Translations under genes and position numbers: made by a program | Origin: a bacterium | GTDB taxonomy: Bacteria > Zhuqueibacterota > QNDG01 > JAFGCO01 | Direction: 5' to 3' | Assembly (NCBI GenBank): GCA_016932575.1 | Contig: JAFGCO010000018.1 | Location: 34,590-98,589, forward strand | DNA length: 64,000 nucleotides | The notes under the pieces: model-generated | Seen by the model: only the letters and a program-made list of their open reading frames with translations | The model's database searches: none | What the model was told of the DNA's origin: nothing | Shown: positions 46,153 through 55,477 of the stretch, in pieces | How the letters are laid out: every line of letters starts with the position of its first letter | Numbering within the stretch: position 1 is the stretch's first letter

Positions 46153-49100
46153 CAGATTAGAGACGACAAAATCACACCCGAACCAAAAAACCAGAACCAA
46201 AGAAAAGAATACCCGGTTTCAGAAGCATGTGTGGGTTGTGCGTCTCCAACCAGAATAAAAGGGGCCCAAAAAAACGGATGGGCATATGAGATTTGAACAC
46301 CACCCATATTGCCGGTTGTTTTTATTAAATTAATTTTTGCCTGCCGAAGCGCCTCAGCTTTTGATTTTCCTTGTTCCAGGTAATGATAAAAATTCGTCAT
46401 CAGTTGCGCAGTAGAAACATCGGAAACGTTCCATAAACTGACCACAACAGAATGCGCCCCGGCCGAAAGAAAAGCGTGTGTCAAACCGATAACACCTTCA
46501 CCTTGTTTCAATGCGCCCAATCCGGTATTGCACGCACTCAGCGTGACGAGGTCTGCTTTCAATTTCATATTGACTATTTCAAACACCTGTAAATATCCGT
46601 CTTCTGCAGAATCTGCATCCATGGCGAGCACGAGTCCGGAATAGAGAGGCTGTCGTTCATCCAGAATGCCGTGAGTGGAAAAATGAAGAACCCTGTAATC
46701 CCCGGCTGTCTCCTTGATCGTTTCCTCCTTGGCATCAATGCCAATCAGCATATGCACCTCTTTAAACGACCCGCTGATCTGCTCGATTTCGTAGGTTGAA
46801 AAAGGTAGTGGCCGAAATGACCTTCCTTCTTGTCTTGTAGCGAAAGTCAGGGGATTATTTAATCCCCGAAACGCCATGCCAATGGCCAGCAGGTTGTCCC
46901 CTTCAAATGCTTCATGCAATTGAAAAAAGCGGGGATCAAGAAGACTTGCGGAACAAGCATATGAAATGGGATAATTCTCTATGAGATAAGTTGAATGTTC
47001 ATAGTTTGAATACCATTTGGATACAGATTCGTCAGTTTTACTTCGGGGATCAACAACGAGCACTTCGAATGGAAGATAGAAAAGTGCATCATCAGGGATA
47101 ATAAGCAGCTCATCTCCCTTATTAAGATAAGGTTCAATGGGTTTGACAAGCTGACAATAGAGTTCATGCGCTTTATCAATATCAAACATAATCGCCAGCG
47201 GATCTTCAATCTCGATCAATGGCCGACGTATCTCCTCAACGGCAGATTGAATATCCGATTCTGTCAAAGCAATATCCGCCATTGCAATATGCCGATCCCG
47301 TACAATAAAGGCATAACTGTGGTTCATTCCAATGGCATATTCTATAAGAACACGGCCGGGTGTTGCAATACGATCGCAGATTTTCTGAACAGTAAGGGGC
47401 TGTATTTGTGACAAGCCGGGCAACTCCTTCCAGCGGCAGCGATCTACCTTTTCCTGAATCTTTTCAAATTTATTTTTTGCAGCTGATAATGATTTTTCAA
47501 GGCTGTCCAATGATGAAATCCGGGATTCTTGTTGAAATATGGCGGCATACAGCCTGGATTGAAGTGTATAAAGGTTTTGCTCGGCTTTACTATACTCTTC
47601 CATCAGTTTCAAAGGAATATTTTGGTCCAGACTTGTTTTGTTAAGATAAAAGAGATCAAGCAGGATTCTTGATTTGGACTGTTCAGCGAAGCGAAATGCC
47701 ACTTCGATATAATTCTCCTGGGGATCCCTCCGATTAAGTTCGGCCAGAATATGAATTAATTCATCATAGAGCCGGGTTTTTTCTTCAAAATACAAGACGC
47801 GTAATTCCTGTCCGGCAATGCCGCCCCGAATCTGCTCGATGTGATCAATGGCCTTTCTGTAATAAGCTTGAGCAGTCATTAAACTGTCAAGCTCCTGATA
47901 AAGCCGGCCCAACTCCCGGCAGGCGCGAATCATCTGGGGAATATCCTTGAGACGCTCTGTGATTTTCAGTGCGCGGAGACTTGCTTTTTTTGATTGATCA
48001 AAGGCCTTCTGTTTGCGATTAAGCCGGCCTATATTTAAAAGGATATCAGGAATTCTGCGGGCATTTTGAGATCGTTCTGCCAGAAGCAGGCTTAGGGTCA
48101 GTTGTGATTCCGCTTCCCTGAATCGTCCAAGCTCTTGATAAATGTAACCCAATTGGCTCCGAATCTGAATTTCATTTGGCACCAGTCCCAGATTACATGA
48201 CAATTGAAGCCCCTCATTCAGGCAAATGAGTGCACTGTCCGTTTGACCGACAGAATAATAGATATGGCTGATATTGAATAACAGATTCACTTCACGCTCT
48301 CCTGCATTTAAAAGCCGGGCCAGTATCAGGGCCTGATGCAAGTACTGTTTTGCCGCCTTCAAGTCTCCCAATTTCTGGTAACAGACTCCCACATTCTCCA
48401 GATATCGGATTTCGGCCTGTTTTTCACCAACTTCTCTGGAAAGCTTAAGTGCTTTTTCATAATATTCAAGACCTTTTGAATAATGCCCGGATGCATTCTC
48501 AATCATGGCCATATTGCCCAGCACATGGGCCACAAACAACTGATTCCCGGATTGATGATGCAATTTAAGCGCCAGTTGATAACAAATCCTTGATGAATCC
48601 ATACGGCCGATCTCATAGAATATTCGGCCCATCGTATTCATATTACGGGCCTGTTCATCAATATTATCAATCCGCCTGGCAAATTGAAATGCTTGTCGAA
48701 AACAATCCAGTGCTTTAAAAATGTTCCCCTTGTTTTGCTCAATAAGGCCTAAAAATCGATTACAATATGCCGCAAATCGAAGATCATCGGTCTGTTCACT
48801 CAATTCAGCGGCCGGGATTAAATAGGTCAATGCCGAATCATACATGGTTTGGTTAAAATAGACCCAGCCAATCTGTAACAAACAAGCTGAATATTGAGCT
48901 GTATCTTTTTCAATTTCCAGGAATGATTTACATTCACTTAAGGATTTCAGCGCTTCATCATATTGCCCGAGCCTGTTTTGAATCATGGCCACATTAAGCT
49001 GTATGACAAATTGATGTTTGATAAAACCGATTTGTTTGTACAGCCTGGCGGCAAGAGTATAATGGGTTAATGCTTCTCTGATGTCCCCCATCTCAGACTT

Positions 49101-49865
49101 TAAATTTCCAAGCATGTTCAATAACCGGCCTTCTTCTTCCTTCCATTCTTTCTTCCGGATGAGCTTAAGCGTATACAGGCAGAGTGATTCACACGTTTTA
49201 AACTCGCCCTTTTGAAACAGGGCCTGCGTTTTCTCGATTTTTGCATATATAAAAGAATCATCAGGTGGATAAACGCGATCAAAATAAAAAACAGCCTCAG
49301 TATATTTTTTATCGGCGGTTTTCAGATAACCCAATGCAAAATTCAGCGTCAGATTTAATGAGTCAGCAGACATGCTTTTCTGCAAATAGAGACGGCAATC
49401 AGACAATTGGTTGCTTTTTTGACAGCAATCCACCAGCGATCTGTAAATAAGATGATGCCGTCTTCCATGTTCCAGGGCATTCTTAAAAAACTCAATCGCT
49501 TTCGGATAGTCTTGTTTATTCTGATAGAAAACACCCAATCCATATAATGCACCCACGGCCCTGGATGTGTCGCTGATCATGCCTTCCAGATAATGACAGA
49601 CATCATCAGGACACTCCATTTTCTCATGCAGGATGACAATTAAGCTGAATGCTTCAAGAAAATCAGGTTTTTTCTGGATAAGTGTCCTGATAATTTGAGC
49701 GGAATCGTTAAACCGCTGTTCGCCCATCAGGTTCAGCGCATGGTTGTAGGTCTGTCTGATCCCGGTGTCATCGTAACTTATATCCTGTGAAAAAATCATA
49801 GCCGCATTCCAGAGGAAAAACAGAAGAATCATGCACAGAAATTGTGAATCGCGACGATGTGCCAT
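46101..49865 (-). CDS. Exported TPR-CHAT protease
   Basis: 1254 residues. A signal-like N-terminus (LCMILLFFLWNAAMIFSQ) is followed by many TPRs (about 35-720), with LYGLGVFYQNKQDYPKAIEF and similar units. The CHAT caspase-like domain is C-terminal: His in VLHFSTHGILDERQP (about 1058) and Cys in LVTLSACNTGLGALKQGEG (about 1112), with AFLSAGAHSVVVSLW after it. A final hydrophobic helix (WFWFFGSGVILSSLICYFIFF) and a basic tail suggest membrane anchoring. CHAT-TPR proteins are proteases or protease relatives. The orientation predicts the catalytic domain in the periplasm. It is convergent with and overlaps the anti-sigma gene. Confidence 0.87.
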   Translation of the reverse strand: MAHRRDSQFLCMILLFFLWNAAMIFSQDISYDDTGIRQTYNHALNLMGEQRFNDSAQIIRTLIQKKPDFLEAFSLIVILHEKMECPDDVCHYLEGMISDTSRAVGALYGLGVFYQNKQDYPKAIEFFKNALEHGRRHHLIYRSLVDCCQKSNQLSDCRLYLQKSMSADSLNLTLNFALGYLKTADKKYTEAVFYFDRVYPPDDSFIYAKIEKTQALFQKGEFKTCESLCLYTLKLIRKKEWKEEEGRLLNMLGNLKSEMGDIREALTHYTLAARLYKQIGFIKHQFVIQLNVAMIQNRLGQYDEALKSLSECKSFLEIEKDTAQYSACLLQIGWVYFNQTMYDSALTYLIPAAELSEQTDDLRFAAYCNRFLGLIEQNKGNIFKALDCFRQAFQFARRIDNIDEQARNMNTMGRIFYEIGRMDSSRICYQLALKLHHQSGNQLFVAHVLGNMAMIENASGHYSKGLEYYEKALKLSREVGEKQAEIRYLENVGVCYQKLGDLKAAKQYLHQALILARLLNAGEREVNLLFNISHIYYSVGQTDSALICLNEGLQLSCNLGLVPNEIQIRSQLGYIYQELGRFREAESQLTLSLLLAERSQNARRIPDILLNIGRLNRKQKAFDQSKKASLRALKITERLKDIPQMIRACRELGRLYQELDSLMTAQAYYRKAIDHIEQIRGGIAGQELRVLYFEEKTRLYDELIHILAELNRRDPQENYIEVAFRFAEQSKSRILLDLFYLNKTSLDQNIPLKLMEEYSKAEQNLYTLQSRLYAAIFQQESRISSLDSLEKSLSAAKNKFEKIQEKVDRCRWKELPGLSQIQPLTVQKICDRIATPGRVLIEYAIGMNHSYAFIVRDRHIAMADIALTESDIQSAVEEIRRPLIEIEDPLAIMFDIDKAHELYCQLVKPIEPYLNKGDELLIIPDDALFYLPFEVLVVDPRSKTDESVSKWYSNYEHSTYLIENYPISYACSASLLDPRFFQLHEAFEGDNLLAIGMAFRGLNNPLTFATRQEGRSFRPLPFSTYEIEQISGSFKEVHMLIGIDAKEETIKETAGDYRVLHFSTHGILDERQPLYSGLVLAMDADSAEDGYLQVFEIVNMKLKADLVTLSACNTGLGALKQGEGVIGLTHAFLSAGAHSVVVSLWNVSDVSTAQLMTNFYHYLEQGKSKAEALRQAKINLIKTTGNMGGVQISYAHPFFWAPFILVGDAQPTHASETGYSFLWFWFFGSGVILSSLICYFIFFNNRRALVKKGS

Positions 49866-49984
49866 GTTTCAACCAATCGTTCATTCCCGGGATTTCACAA
49901 ATATTATTTTTGCAGTACTTCATTCATTTTCAATTCGGCATCCATATCAATCGTACTTACAACAACATCCGTGTCCGTCCCATT

Positions 49985-50428
49985 CTAATTATATGATTCC
50001 ATAATCTGTTCATCTTCTTTCATCAGGTCATCAGCAATGGTTTCCATCTTCATATTTTCCCAAAAAGAGAGTTTTTTATGAATCTGCATATATTTTAAAG
50101 GAATCGGATGTGTTCCAGCAACCACTGGTATGCCATATCGTTTTTCAATAAATTCTATAAAATGAAAAATTCTCGGGCAAGGAGGATATCCGACAACAAG
50201 ACCTGTGGCCAAATGAATAACATCCGCTCCATTTTTAATCATCTCCTCAGGAACATATTCGACATTGCCGCCGGGACAGTCGCCGCAATAGGAATATCCC
50301 ACTATCTCAAGCAGTTCTTCTTTCGGATACTTCGCGAATCCGCCCACATGTTCCCTCATGGCACGAAAACATTTTCCACCCCCGCAGTTCTTATATCTTC
50401 CGCAGATAATGATTCCGATTTTTTTCAT
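49985..50428 (-). CDS. CGGC-domain protein
   Basis: 147 residues. The N-terminus IGIIICGRYKNCGGGKCFRAM and SYCGDCPGGNVEYV carry the cysteines of the CGGC family, which probably bind a metal. HLATGLVVGYPPCPRI follows. The function is unknown. The frame continues past the TAG for 26 codons with coding-like content (see findings). The RBS is GAGGAAA. Last gene of the Fe-S run. Confidence 0.85.
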   Translation of the reverse strand: MKKIGIIICGRYKNCGGGKCFRAMREHVGGFAKYPKEELLEIVGYSYCGDCPGGNVEYVPEEMIKNGADVIHLATGLVVGYPPCPRIFHFIEFIEKRYGIPVVAGTHPIPLKYMQIHKKLSFWENMKMETIADDLMKEDEQIMESYN

Positions 50429-50462
50429 GATTTCATTTCCTCTATTTGAATGTTGAACAGCT

Positions 50463-51356
50463 TTACATTACATTTTTATTTTGGTAGGATAAAATGACAT
50501 CGCCCACCCTGCACCCAATGTGATTCGCGATGACAGGGCACTTTGCCAGCAGCAGAAAAAAGACCGGACGATTCACACCCGACAGGGTTTCATAATTCCC
50601 CTGACCCTTGCTGATTACCATATCTGCATTCCAAAACAGTTTTTGGAAGGACGCGGAGCATAACGAAAGTAAGGTGCCCGGAGCATCCGAACCGGAAGAT
50701 ATCACCTGCGCCACAGTCCCGATACCGCAATCCCGGGCATCTTTCTCAAGGGCATCATTGATAGCGGGTTTTTCTTTCACTGCAAAATAGATCTCAATTT
50801 TTGGATACTGCTGATGGATGACTTCGAGAAGCACCCGGTCAAACACAATCTCGCCGGCATTGTCCGCCAAATAGAGAATATTGTCGATCTGAGCCAATTC
50901 GGATTTAAATTCCTCATACTTAAAAAAGCGGGCGCCTTCATGCTGGATTTTCTGCTGTTCATTCGCCAGAATTTTTTCCAGCTCCCGGTCAACATTCAGA
51001 GAATTTTTCACACCGTAATCGATAATATTACCGGCAATGGCCAGTTCAACTGCAGTAAACAAGGGATCGGTACTTTTATTGATCTTTTCTGTCAGCCGGG
51101 GATACATTTCAAGAGCCAGCCGGTTGCTCTGATCCTTAATCTCCAGATAGGGGTCTTCCACTCCGGTCATTTCCCGAACCACCTTATATATGGTCCGGGC
51201 CATTTCTGGTGGAGATGCCTCCAAACGAAATTCCGGAATCACACGGGCCACATCATTTAAGATCTGACGCTGCGTCACATCATCCGCTCCTGCGATCCGG
51301 GCCGCTTCAAGTGCCTGTTTGAAAAAGCAGGGAATGCAGTCTAAATAGGTTTTCAT
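50463..51356 (-). CDS. DUF89/ARMT1-like protein
   Basis: 297 residues. The family has a metal-dependent phosphatase fold; conserved stretches here are DCIPCFFKQALEAAR, ILYLADNAGEIVFDRVLLE and MVISKGQGNYETLSG. Some homologues dephosphorylate damaged sugar phosphates; the target here is unknown. The two Cys near the N-terminus (CIPC) suggest a metal-sensitive role. The RBS is AGGAG before the ATG. It lies about 34 bp from the CGGC gene, probably the same operon. Confidence 0.88.
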   Translation of the reverse strand: MKTYLDCIPCFFKQALEAARIAGADDVTQRQILNDVARVIPEFRLEASPPEMARTIYKVVREMTGVEDPYLEIKDQSNRLALEMYPRLTEKINKSTDPLFTAVELAIAGNIIDYGVKNSLNVDRELEKILANEQQKIQHEGARFFKYEEFKSELAQIDNILYLADNAGEIVFDRVLLEVIHQQYPKIEIYFAVKEKPAINDALEKDARDCGIGTVAQVISSGSDAPGTLLSLCSASFQKLFWNADMVISKGQGNYETLSGVNRPVFFLLLAKCPVIANHIGCRVGDVILSYQNKNVM

Positions 51357-51380
51357 AGGGCTCCTTATTCTTATTGAAAT

Positions 51381-51611
51381 TTATTTTCTGGTGATCGTTC
51401 CTGAATAATTAAACGCATGGGGCTTCATCTTAATCCACTTTCCTTCATCAACACCGATAGTATTACCGCATGAACATTTGATGATATGACCATCCCGGAC
51501 ACTGTTGTCTTCCTTGATTCGATCTTTCCAGCAATGCCATATCCGCCCTTTACCGATCTTTTTATAAATAAATATTTCTCTTCTGCATTTTGAACATTTA
51601 ATGTGTATCAT
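51381..51611 (-). CDS. Small zinc-ribbon-like protein
   Basis: 76 residues from the ATG at 51611, whose start overlaps the 3' end of the methyltransferase gene by 14 nt, implying translational coupling. Cysteine pairs IKCSKCRRE and IKCSCGNT make a zinc- or iron-binding site. A longer frame begins inside the methyltransferase but lacks a reason for use. The function is not recognised. Confidence 0.65.
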   Translation of the reverse strand: MIHIKCSKCRREIFIYKKIGKGRIWHCWKDRIKEDNSVRDGHIIKCSCGNTIGVDEGKWIKMKPHAFNYSGTITRK

Positions 51612-52182
51612 GATAAATTTTAAAAAAATTGAACACACAGCCTTGTATCAAAAAATCATCATGACTGAGGGTGTTGCAAAATTTTCCCTGAAATTGAAAA
51701 TTCTGATTAAGGATTTCATTTTTCACATCATCCCAGTGAAGATCCCTGAATTGATCGGCCGGAGCATCTTCAATCACATGCTTGGGATATACAGAAATCC
51801 ATCCGTCCACTTTTAAAACCCGATAAGCTTCGCGATACAGCATTTTTCTTTTTTCTTTATCCAGATAATGCAGTACATCATAGAGTAATATAACATCAAT
51901 CGATGCATCATCAAAATCAAGAATCACGTGTCCCTTTGTCTGAACAGGTTTGATATTCTTCAGATTCAAAGCTTCTGTCTTTCGAACCAATTGATTCAGA
52001 TCCCGCTGTTCTCTATCGATGGCATATACCTGGCCTTCCGGTCCGACTGCAAACGCAGCGGGAATGCTGTAATGACCCACCCGGGCACCGAAATCCAAAA
52101 CCGTCTGGCCGGTTTTTATCCCGGTCCTTTTTAAGAAGCGGACACCGTCTTCTCTTTCCCACTTTATTATCGCATCAATCAT
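51598..52182 (-). CDS. Class I SAM-dependent methyltransferase
   Basis: 194 residues. Motif I is VLDFGARVGHYSIPAAF, followed by VYAIDREQ (motif II) and DVILLYDVLHYL and AYRVLKVDGW. It lies 15 bp after the radical SAM gene and before the zinc ribbon. Substrate unknown. A metal or thiol context is likely because of the neighbours. Confidence 0.85.
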   Translation of the reverse strand: MIDAIIKWEREDGVRFLKRTGIKTGQTVLDFGARVGHYSIPAAFAVGPEGQVYAIDREQRDLNQLVRKTEALNLKNIKPVQTKGHVILDFDDASIDVILLYDVLHYLDKEKRKMLYREAYRVLKVDGWISVYPKHVIEDAPADQFRDLHWDDVKNEILNQNFQFQGKFCNTLSHDDFLIQGCVFNFFKIYHDTH

Positions 52183-52197
52183 TTTTTTATCGGGATC

Positions 52198-53160
52198 TTA
52201 TGACAAACCCTGATTATTCTGCGAAACGAAAAGTTTCCTTGCATAAAATATATTTTTCTGAAAAGATTTTCGCACCATCAGGCCCTGCTCGATGAGCTGA
52301 TCGACCGGAGACCAGTCGGATCCGGCTTTCTTTAAAAACTCATTCACAGCTTCTTCACGCATCGGATGCACAGCTGTAATATCCAGAAGATCCCGTTTGA
52401 CATCCCCGGTGAACGCAAAGGCATTGCCTTCGTACCCGATCAGAGTCTCGACGCTCCTCAATTCAGAGCTGAATACATGATAAGCTCGAATGATCGCTTC
52501 TTCTGTCGGCGGCCCGACCCATTTCTCTGCCGGCGGCCGGGTTGGAACGGATAAATATGAGATTTCCGGCGAAATCTTTTTTATGAAATCCGCCACGTCT
52601 TTCATATGTGCTTCACTGTCATTCAGATCGCGTACAAGCATGGTTTCCGTGACCAACCTGCCCGAAAATTCTTTGGAAAAAGATAGAATCCCGTTTAAAA
52701 CAGAATTCAGGTTTAATGAACGGTGAGGCCGGTTGATCCGATGCCAGATATCCTCCTGAACCGAATCGATCTTCACAGAAACCCAGTCGGCTTTCTTTAA
52801 ATCTTCCCTGACCATTTCATTGCCAATCAGGGAACTGTTGGTAATGACAGCTATTTTTTTCCCCGCGAAGCGGATTCGTTCAATGGCTTTCCCTAATTGA
52901 GTATCCATGGTCGGCTCGCCATCCGGCACAAATGTAAGATAATCGATGGATTCTCCCCGCTTTTCTGCAGAGGCTATTCTTTCCCCGACGCTTTTTTGTA
53001 TGTCTTCAGAAGGATAAAACACGCGGCGTTCCGCCTCCATTTTTATGGTACGTCCCAACTGGCAGTAGACGCAGGAATAGGTACAGAACTTGGGCGGGAT
53101 ATTGTTGATCCCGACACTCCGGCCGAGTCTTCTCGACGGTACAGGACCGAATGTAAGCAT
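52198..53160 (-). CDS. Radical SAM protein (COG0731 type)
   Basis: 320 residues. The N-terminus FGPVPSRRLGRSVGINN and the cluster motif CTYSCVYCQLG identify this radical SAM family. FVPDGEPTMD, ITNSSLI and VSVKIDS lie in the barrel. Related proteins occur in metal-linked gene clusters of anaerobes; the reaction is unknown. A very strong RBS, AGGAGGTG, precedes the ATG. About 210 bp without features follow upstream. Confidence 0.9.
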   Translation of the reverse strand: MLTFGPVPSRRLGRSVGINNIPPKFCTYSCVYCQLGRTIKMEAERRVFYPSEDIQKSVGERIASAEKRGESIDYLTFVPDGEPTMDTQLGKAIERIRFAGKKIAVITNSSLIGNEMVREDLKKADWVSVKIDSVQEDIWHRINRPHRSLNLNSVLNGILSFSKEFSGRLVTETMLVRDLNDSEAHMKDVADFIKKISPEISYLSVPTRPPAEKWVGPPTEEAIIRAYHVFSSELRSVETLIGYEGNAFAFTGDVKRDLLDITAVHPMREEAVNEFLKKAGSDWSPVDQLIEQGLMVRKSFQKNIFYARKLFVSQNNQGLS

Positions 53161-53369
53161 TACACCTCCTGATGATCAGTGATTACAGCATCGATGAAAT
53201 GATGCAATTCACATTAAACCCTGTTTGTCAATTGACCCATCATTCGAACGTTTTACCTGGCTTCCAGAATAGTGATTCGCAATCCAAAGACTGAATCTCT
53301 GAGATATTGTGCATTGAAAATCAGTTTATGTATGATTATCAAATAAGTCATATAGATAAAAAAATGACT

Positions 53370-54011
53370 TTATTTGTTTTTCCTCTGACTGTTTTGTTTC
53401 ACAAACAGAAGAGGAAACACAATATCACTCAGACAGCAAGGGGCCCAAACAGCAAGAAATAAAAATAAAAAAACAGCCACATATGAATACCAGGGTAAAG
53501 CACCTCCCATGGCCATAAGAATGTGGAATAACGATGCCCATGTACTCAATAAAACATGACCGGCGTGCGGCACCTTGGTTGCCGGCTTAAAACAGGCAAA
53601 GAGAACCCCGATGATTGCCAAAGGATTCACAAGCCACCATTTTTCAATAAATCCGAGATGAATGCCCCGATTGGGCAAATCCAACAGGATCTCCCCCAGG
53701 TAAGGGATAATGGAATCGCTGAGTGTGGCAATTCCAACTGAACCAAAATAACCGATCATCAGAAGCGCCCAAAGATTACACTTCCCCTTGATACATTTTT
53801 CACCGAAACGATCACAACTGTGAAGCCGATAAATCGACGCCGTAACCAGGGCGCTCAAAACAACATGGACAGGATGAAGAATATAAAAAATATTGTAGGA
53901 GATTTGTTCTGGAATTTTGAACGAGACGATGATAATGAGAATACCTATTATTGCGCCAAAGCTGGTAAACGGTGCATGCTTTTTCAGCTCCTTTGTAATA
54001 TATGTGATCAT
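53370..54011 (-). CDS. Membrane protein of unknown function
   Basis: 213 residues with about six hydrophobic segments. Conserved-looking polar residues are HPVHVVLSA, HSCDRFGEKC, GIATLSDSIIPYLGE and a Cys pair in WAPCCLSDIV. It was not assigned to a family; similar proteins occur beside other metal or Fe-S genes in anaerobes as far as I can recall. The RBS is AGGAGATG before the ATG. It is in line with the permease gene upstream. Confidence 0.65.
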   Translation of the reverse strand: MITYITKELKKHAPFTSFGAIIGILIIIVSFKIPEQISYNIFYILHPVHVVLSALVTASIYRLHSCDRFGEKCIKGKCNLWALLMIGYFGSVGIATLSDSIIPYLGEILLDLPNRGIHLGFIEKWWLVNPLAIIGVLFACFKPATKVPHAGHVLLSTWASLFHILMAMGGALPWYSYVAVFLFLFLAVWAPCCLSDIVFPLLFVKQNSQRKNK

Positions 54012-54113
54012 ATTCCATCTCCTCTTATATTAAGAATCCATGTTCCCGATGTTTTTTTATCAATGCATTCAATCATAATAACAATGTCTATTTCTTATTT
54101 TACGGCGCATCTT

Positions 54114-55307
54114 TTACAGGATGTATATCCCAATAACCGAGACCACTGTAAAACAGATCAGTGCCGGAAAAGCCAATCGTTTATAGAACGCCTTTAAATC
54201 GGTATGAAAATATTCCAGAGAAACTGAAACACAGGGATGCACAGGCGAAACAATATATCCCTGATAAACAGCAAAAAACATCACGGCAAATGTCGCCGGC
54301 TTCATGGATTGAACGCTGAATTGCGCCGAATAAATCGGCAGCAGAATAGCCACAGGCACCTGGACTCTACCGGTGGCAAATCCCAGAAGTGCCCCGATAC
54401 TCACGAGAAGAACGCCTTTGGGAAAATCTGCCTCAGCGATTACCCGGGATGTGGCGGATGCCTGAAATATATGCAGAAAAAGAAACATGCCGAGAATAAT
54501 GAAGACGAAATTCCATGGCTTCATTTGAATAACCACGGACTTAAACTGATTTAAATTCATATGGCTAAATCCAATTACCAGTATCAGGCTTACAGTAACA
54601 CCAATCATAAGCGGAACTTCAGGGATTGCCTTTTTAAAAAAAATCATGAGCAGAAAATGAATCAACGGGGCTATCAGAATCACTGCGACGGGAATAACAA
54701 TCTTTTTTCGATTCACAGGCAAATGATATTCATTTTTACTTTGAATATTCTTAAGCAAAACAAAATATCCCAAAACAGACATTAAAATAAATCCGGGCAA
54801 TAAATATAAAATGACCGCATATAGATTAACGTCAGCCATTGCTGTTGTTGCCAGCAGCATACCGAGTGGATATATCAGCAAAAACACGTGACGAAACCAG
54901 ACATTGATCGCTGTTTTGGTTTCCTTTGGTACATGTTGTCCGCTTTTGTCCACGGGCGGCGCCGAAAGCAATGCACCGCCCGGCATGGGCAGCATGCCGA
55001 TGAAGGCCGCTGTAAATGCCATAAAATAGCTGCTTTTCATGCGAATATGATGGACCAGGTCATCAATCATGCCGCTATGCTCCATCACGCCCCCGATGAC
55101 CGGAATAATCCCTACGGCCAGAGCAAGCAGTAAAATGGATGGATCCGTGATTGTCAGGGTTGTTTGGTCCAGCATATCACTTATCGAAAGACTGAACGCT
55201 CCGAGTACATAAGAGGCTGTCATAAGTCCCAGCCAAAGATTTTTCCGGGCAATGAGGAGCAGCAATCCGAGCGAAAAGAAAAATCCAAACCAGATTTTTA
55301 TTGTCAT
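54114..55307 (-). CDS. DUF401-family permease
   Basis: About 397 residues, ten or more hydrophobic segments. GIIPVIGGVMEHSGMIDDLV and MLPMPGGALLSAPPVD are family-type motifs, and GFATGRVQVPVAILLPIY is in the C-terminal half. The family is an uncharacterised anion-transporter-like group. The start is uncertain: GTG at 55319, ATG at 55313 or ATG at 55307 are all possible. Confidence 0.82.
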   Translation of the reverse strand: MTIKIWFGFFFSLGLLLLIARKNLWLGLMTASYVLGAFSLSISDMLDQTTLTITDPSILLLALAVGIIPVIGGVMEHSGMIDDLVHHIRMKSSYFMAFTAAFIGMLPMPGGALLSAPPVDKSGQHVPKETKTAINVWFRHVFLLIYPLGMLLATTAMADVNLYAVILYLLPGFILMSVLGYFVLLKNIQSKNEYHLPVNRKKIVIPVAVILIAPLIHFLLMIFFKKAIPEVPLMIGVTVSLILVIGFSHMNLNQFKSVVIQMKPWNFVFIILGMFLFLHIFQASATSRVIAEADFPKGVLLVSIGALLGFATGRVQVPVAILLPIYSAQFSVQSMKPATFAVMFFAVYQGYIVSPVHPCVSVSLEYFHTDLKAFYKRLAFPALICFTVVSVIGIYIL

Positions 55308-55333
55308 AGACATACCCACATTATCTTAACTTA

Positions 55334-55477
55334 TCAGGATTTTCCTTTTATTACCAAATATTCTTCAAGTGCTTCTTTCACTGTTTCATAAATAAAAAAC
55401 GCTTTTGCCATGTCAAGCATTTTGGGAAAATCAGTGATGCCATCATTCGTTATGATAGTAGTCTTGGTCGATTTCAT
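55334..55477 (-). CDS. Small protein of 47 residues overlapping a methyltransferase stop
   Basis: The ATG at 55477 overlaps the TGA of the methyltransferase gene (ATGA), the usual sign of coupling, and GGAG lies about 10 nt upstream. The frame ends at 55334. The sequence begins MKSTKTTIITNDGITDFPK and ends EALEEYLVIKGKS, with MAKAFFIYETVK in the middle. It is mostly helical and not recognised. It fills the gap up to the DUF401 permease. Confidence 0.55.
   Translation of the reverse strand: MKSTKTTIITNDGITDFPKMLDMAKAFFIYETVKEALEEYLVIKGKS

Noticed and set aside
46101-49865. CRISPR type III-E craspase component
   Set aside because: No Cas gene or repeat array is present, and the protein has a signal peptide and TM helix; only the TPR-CHAT architecture is shared.
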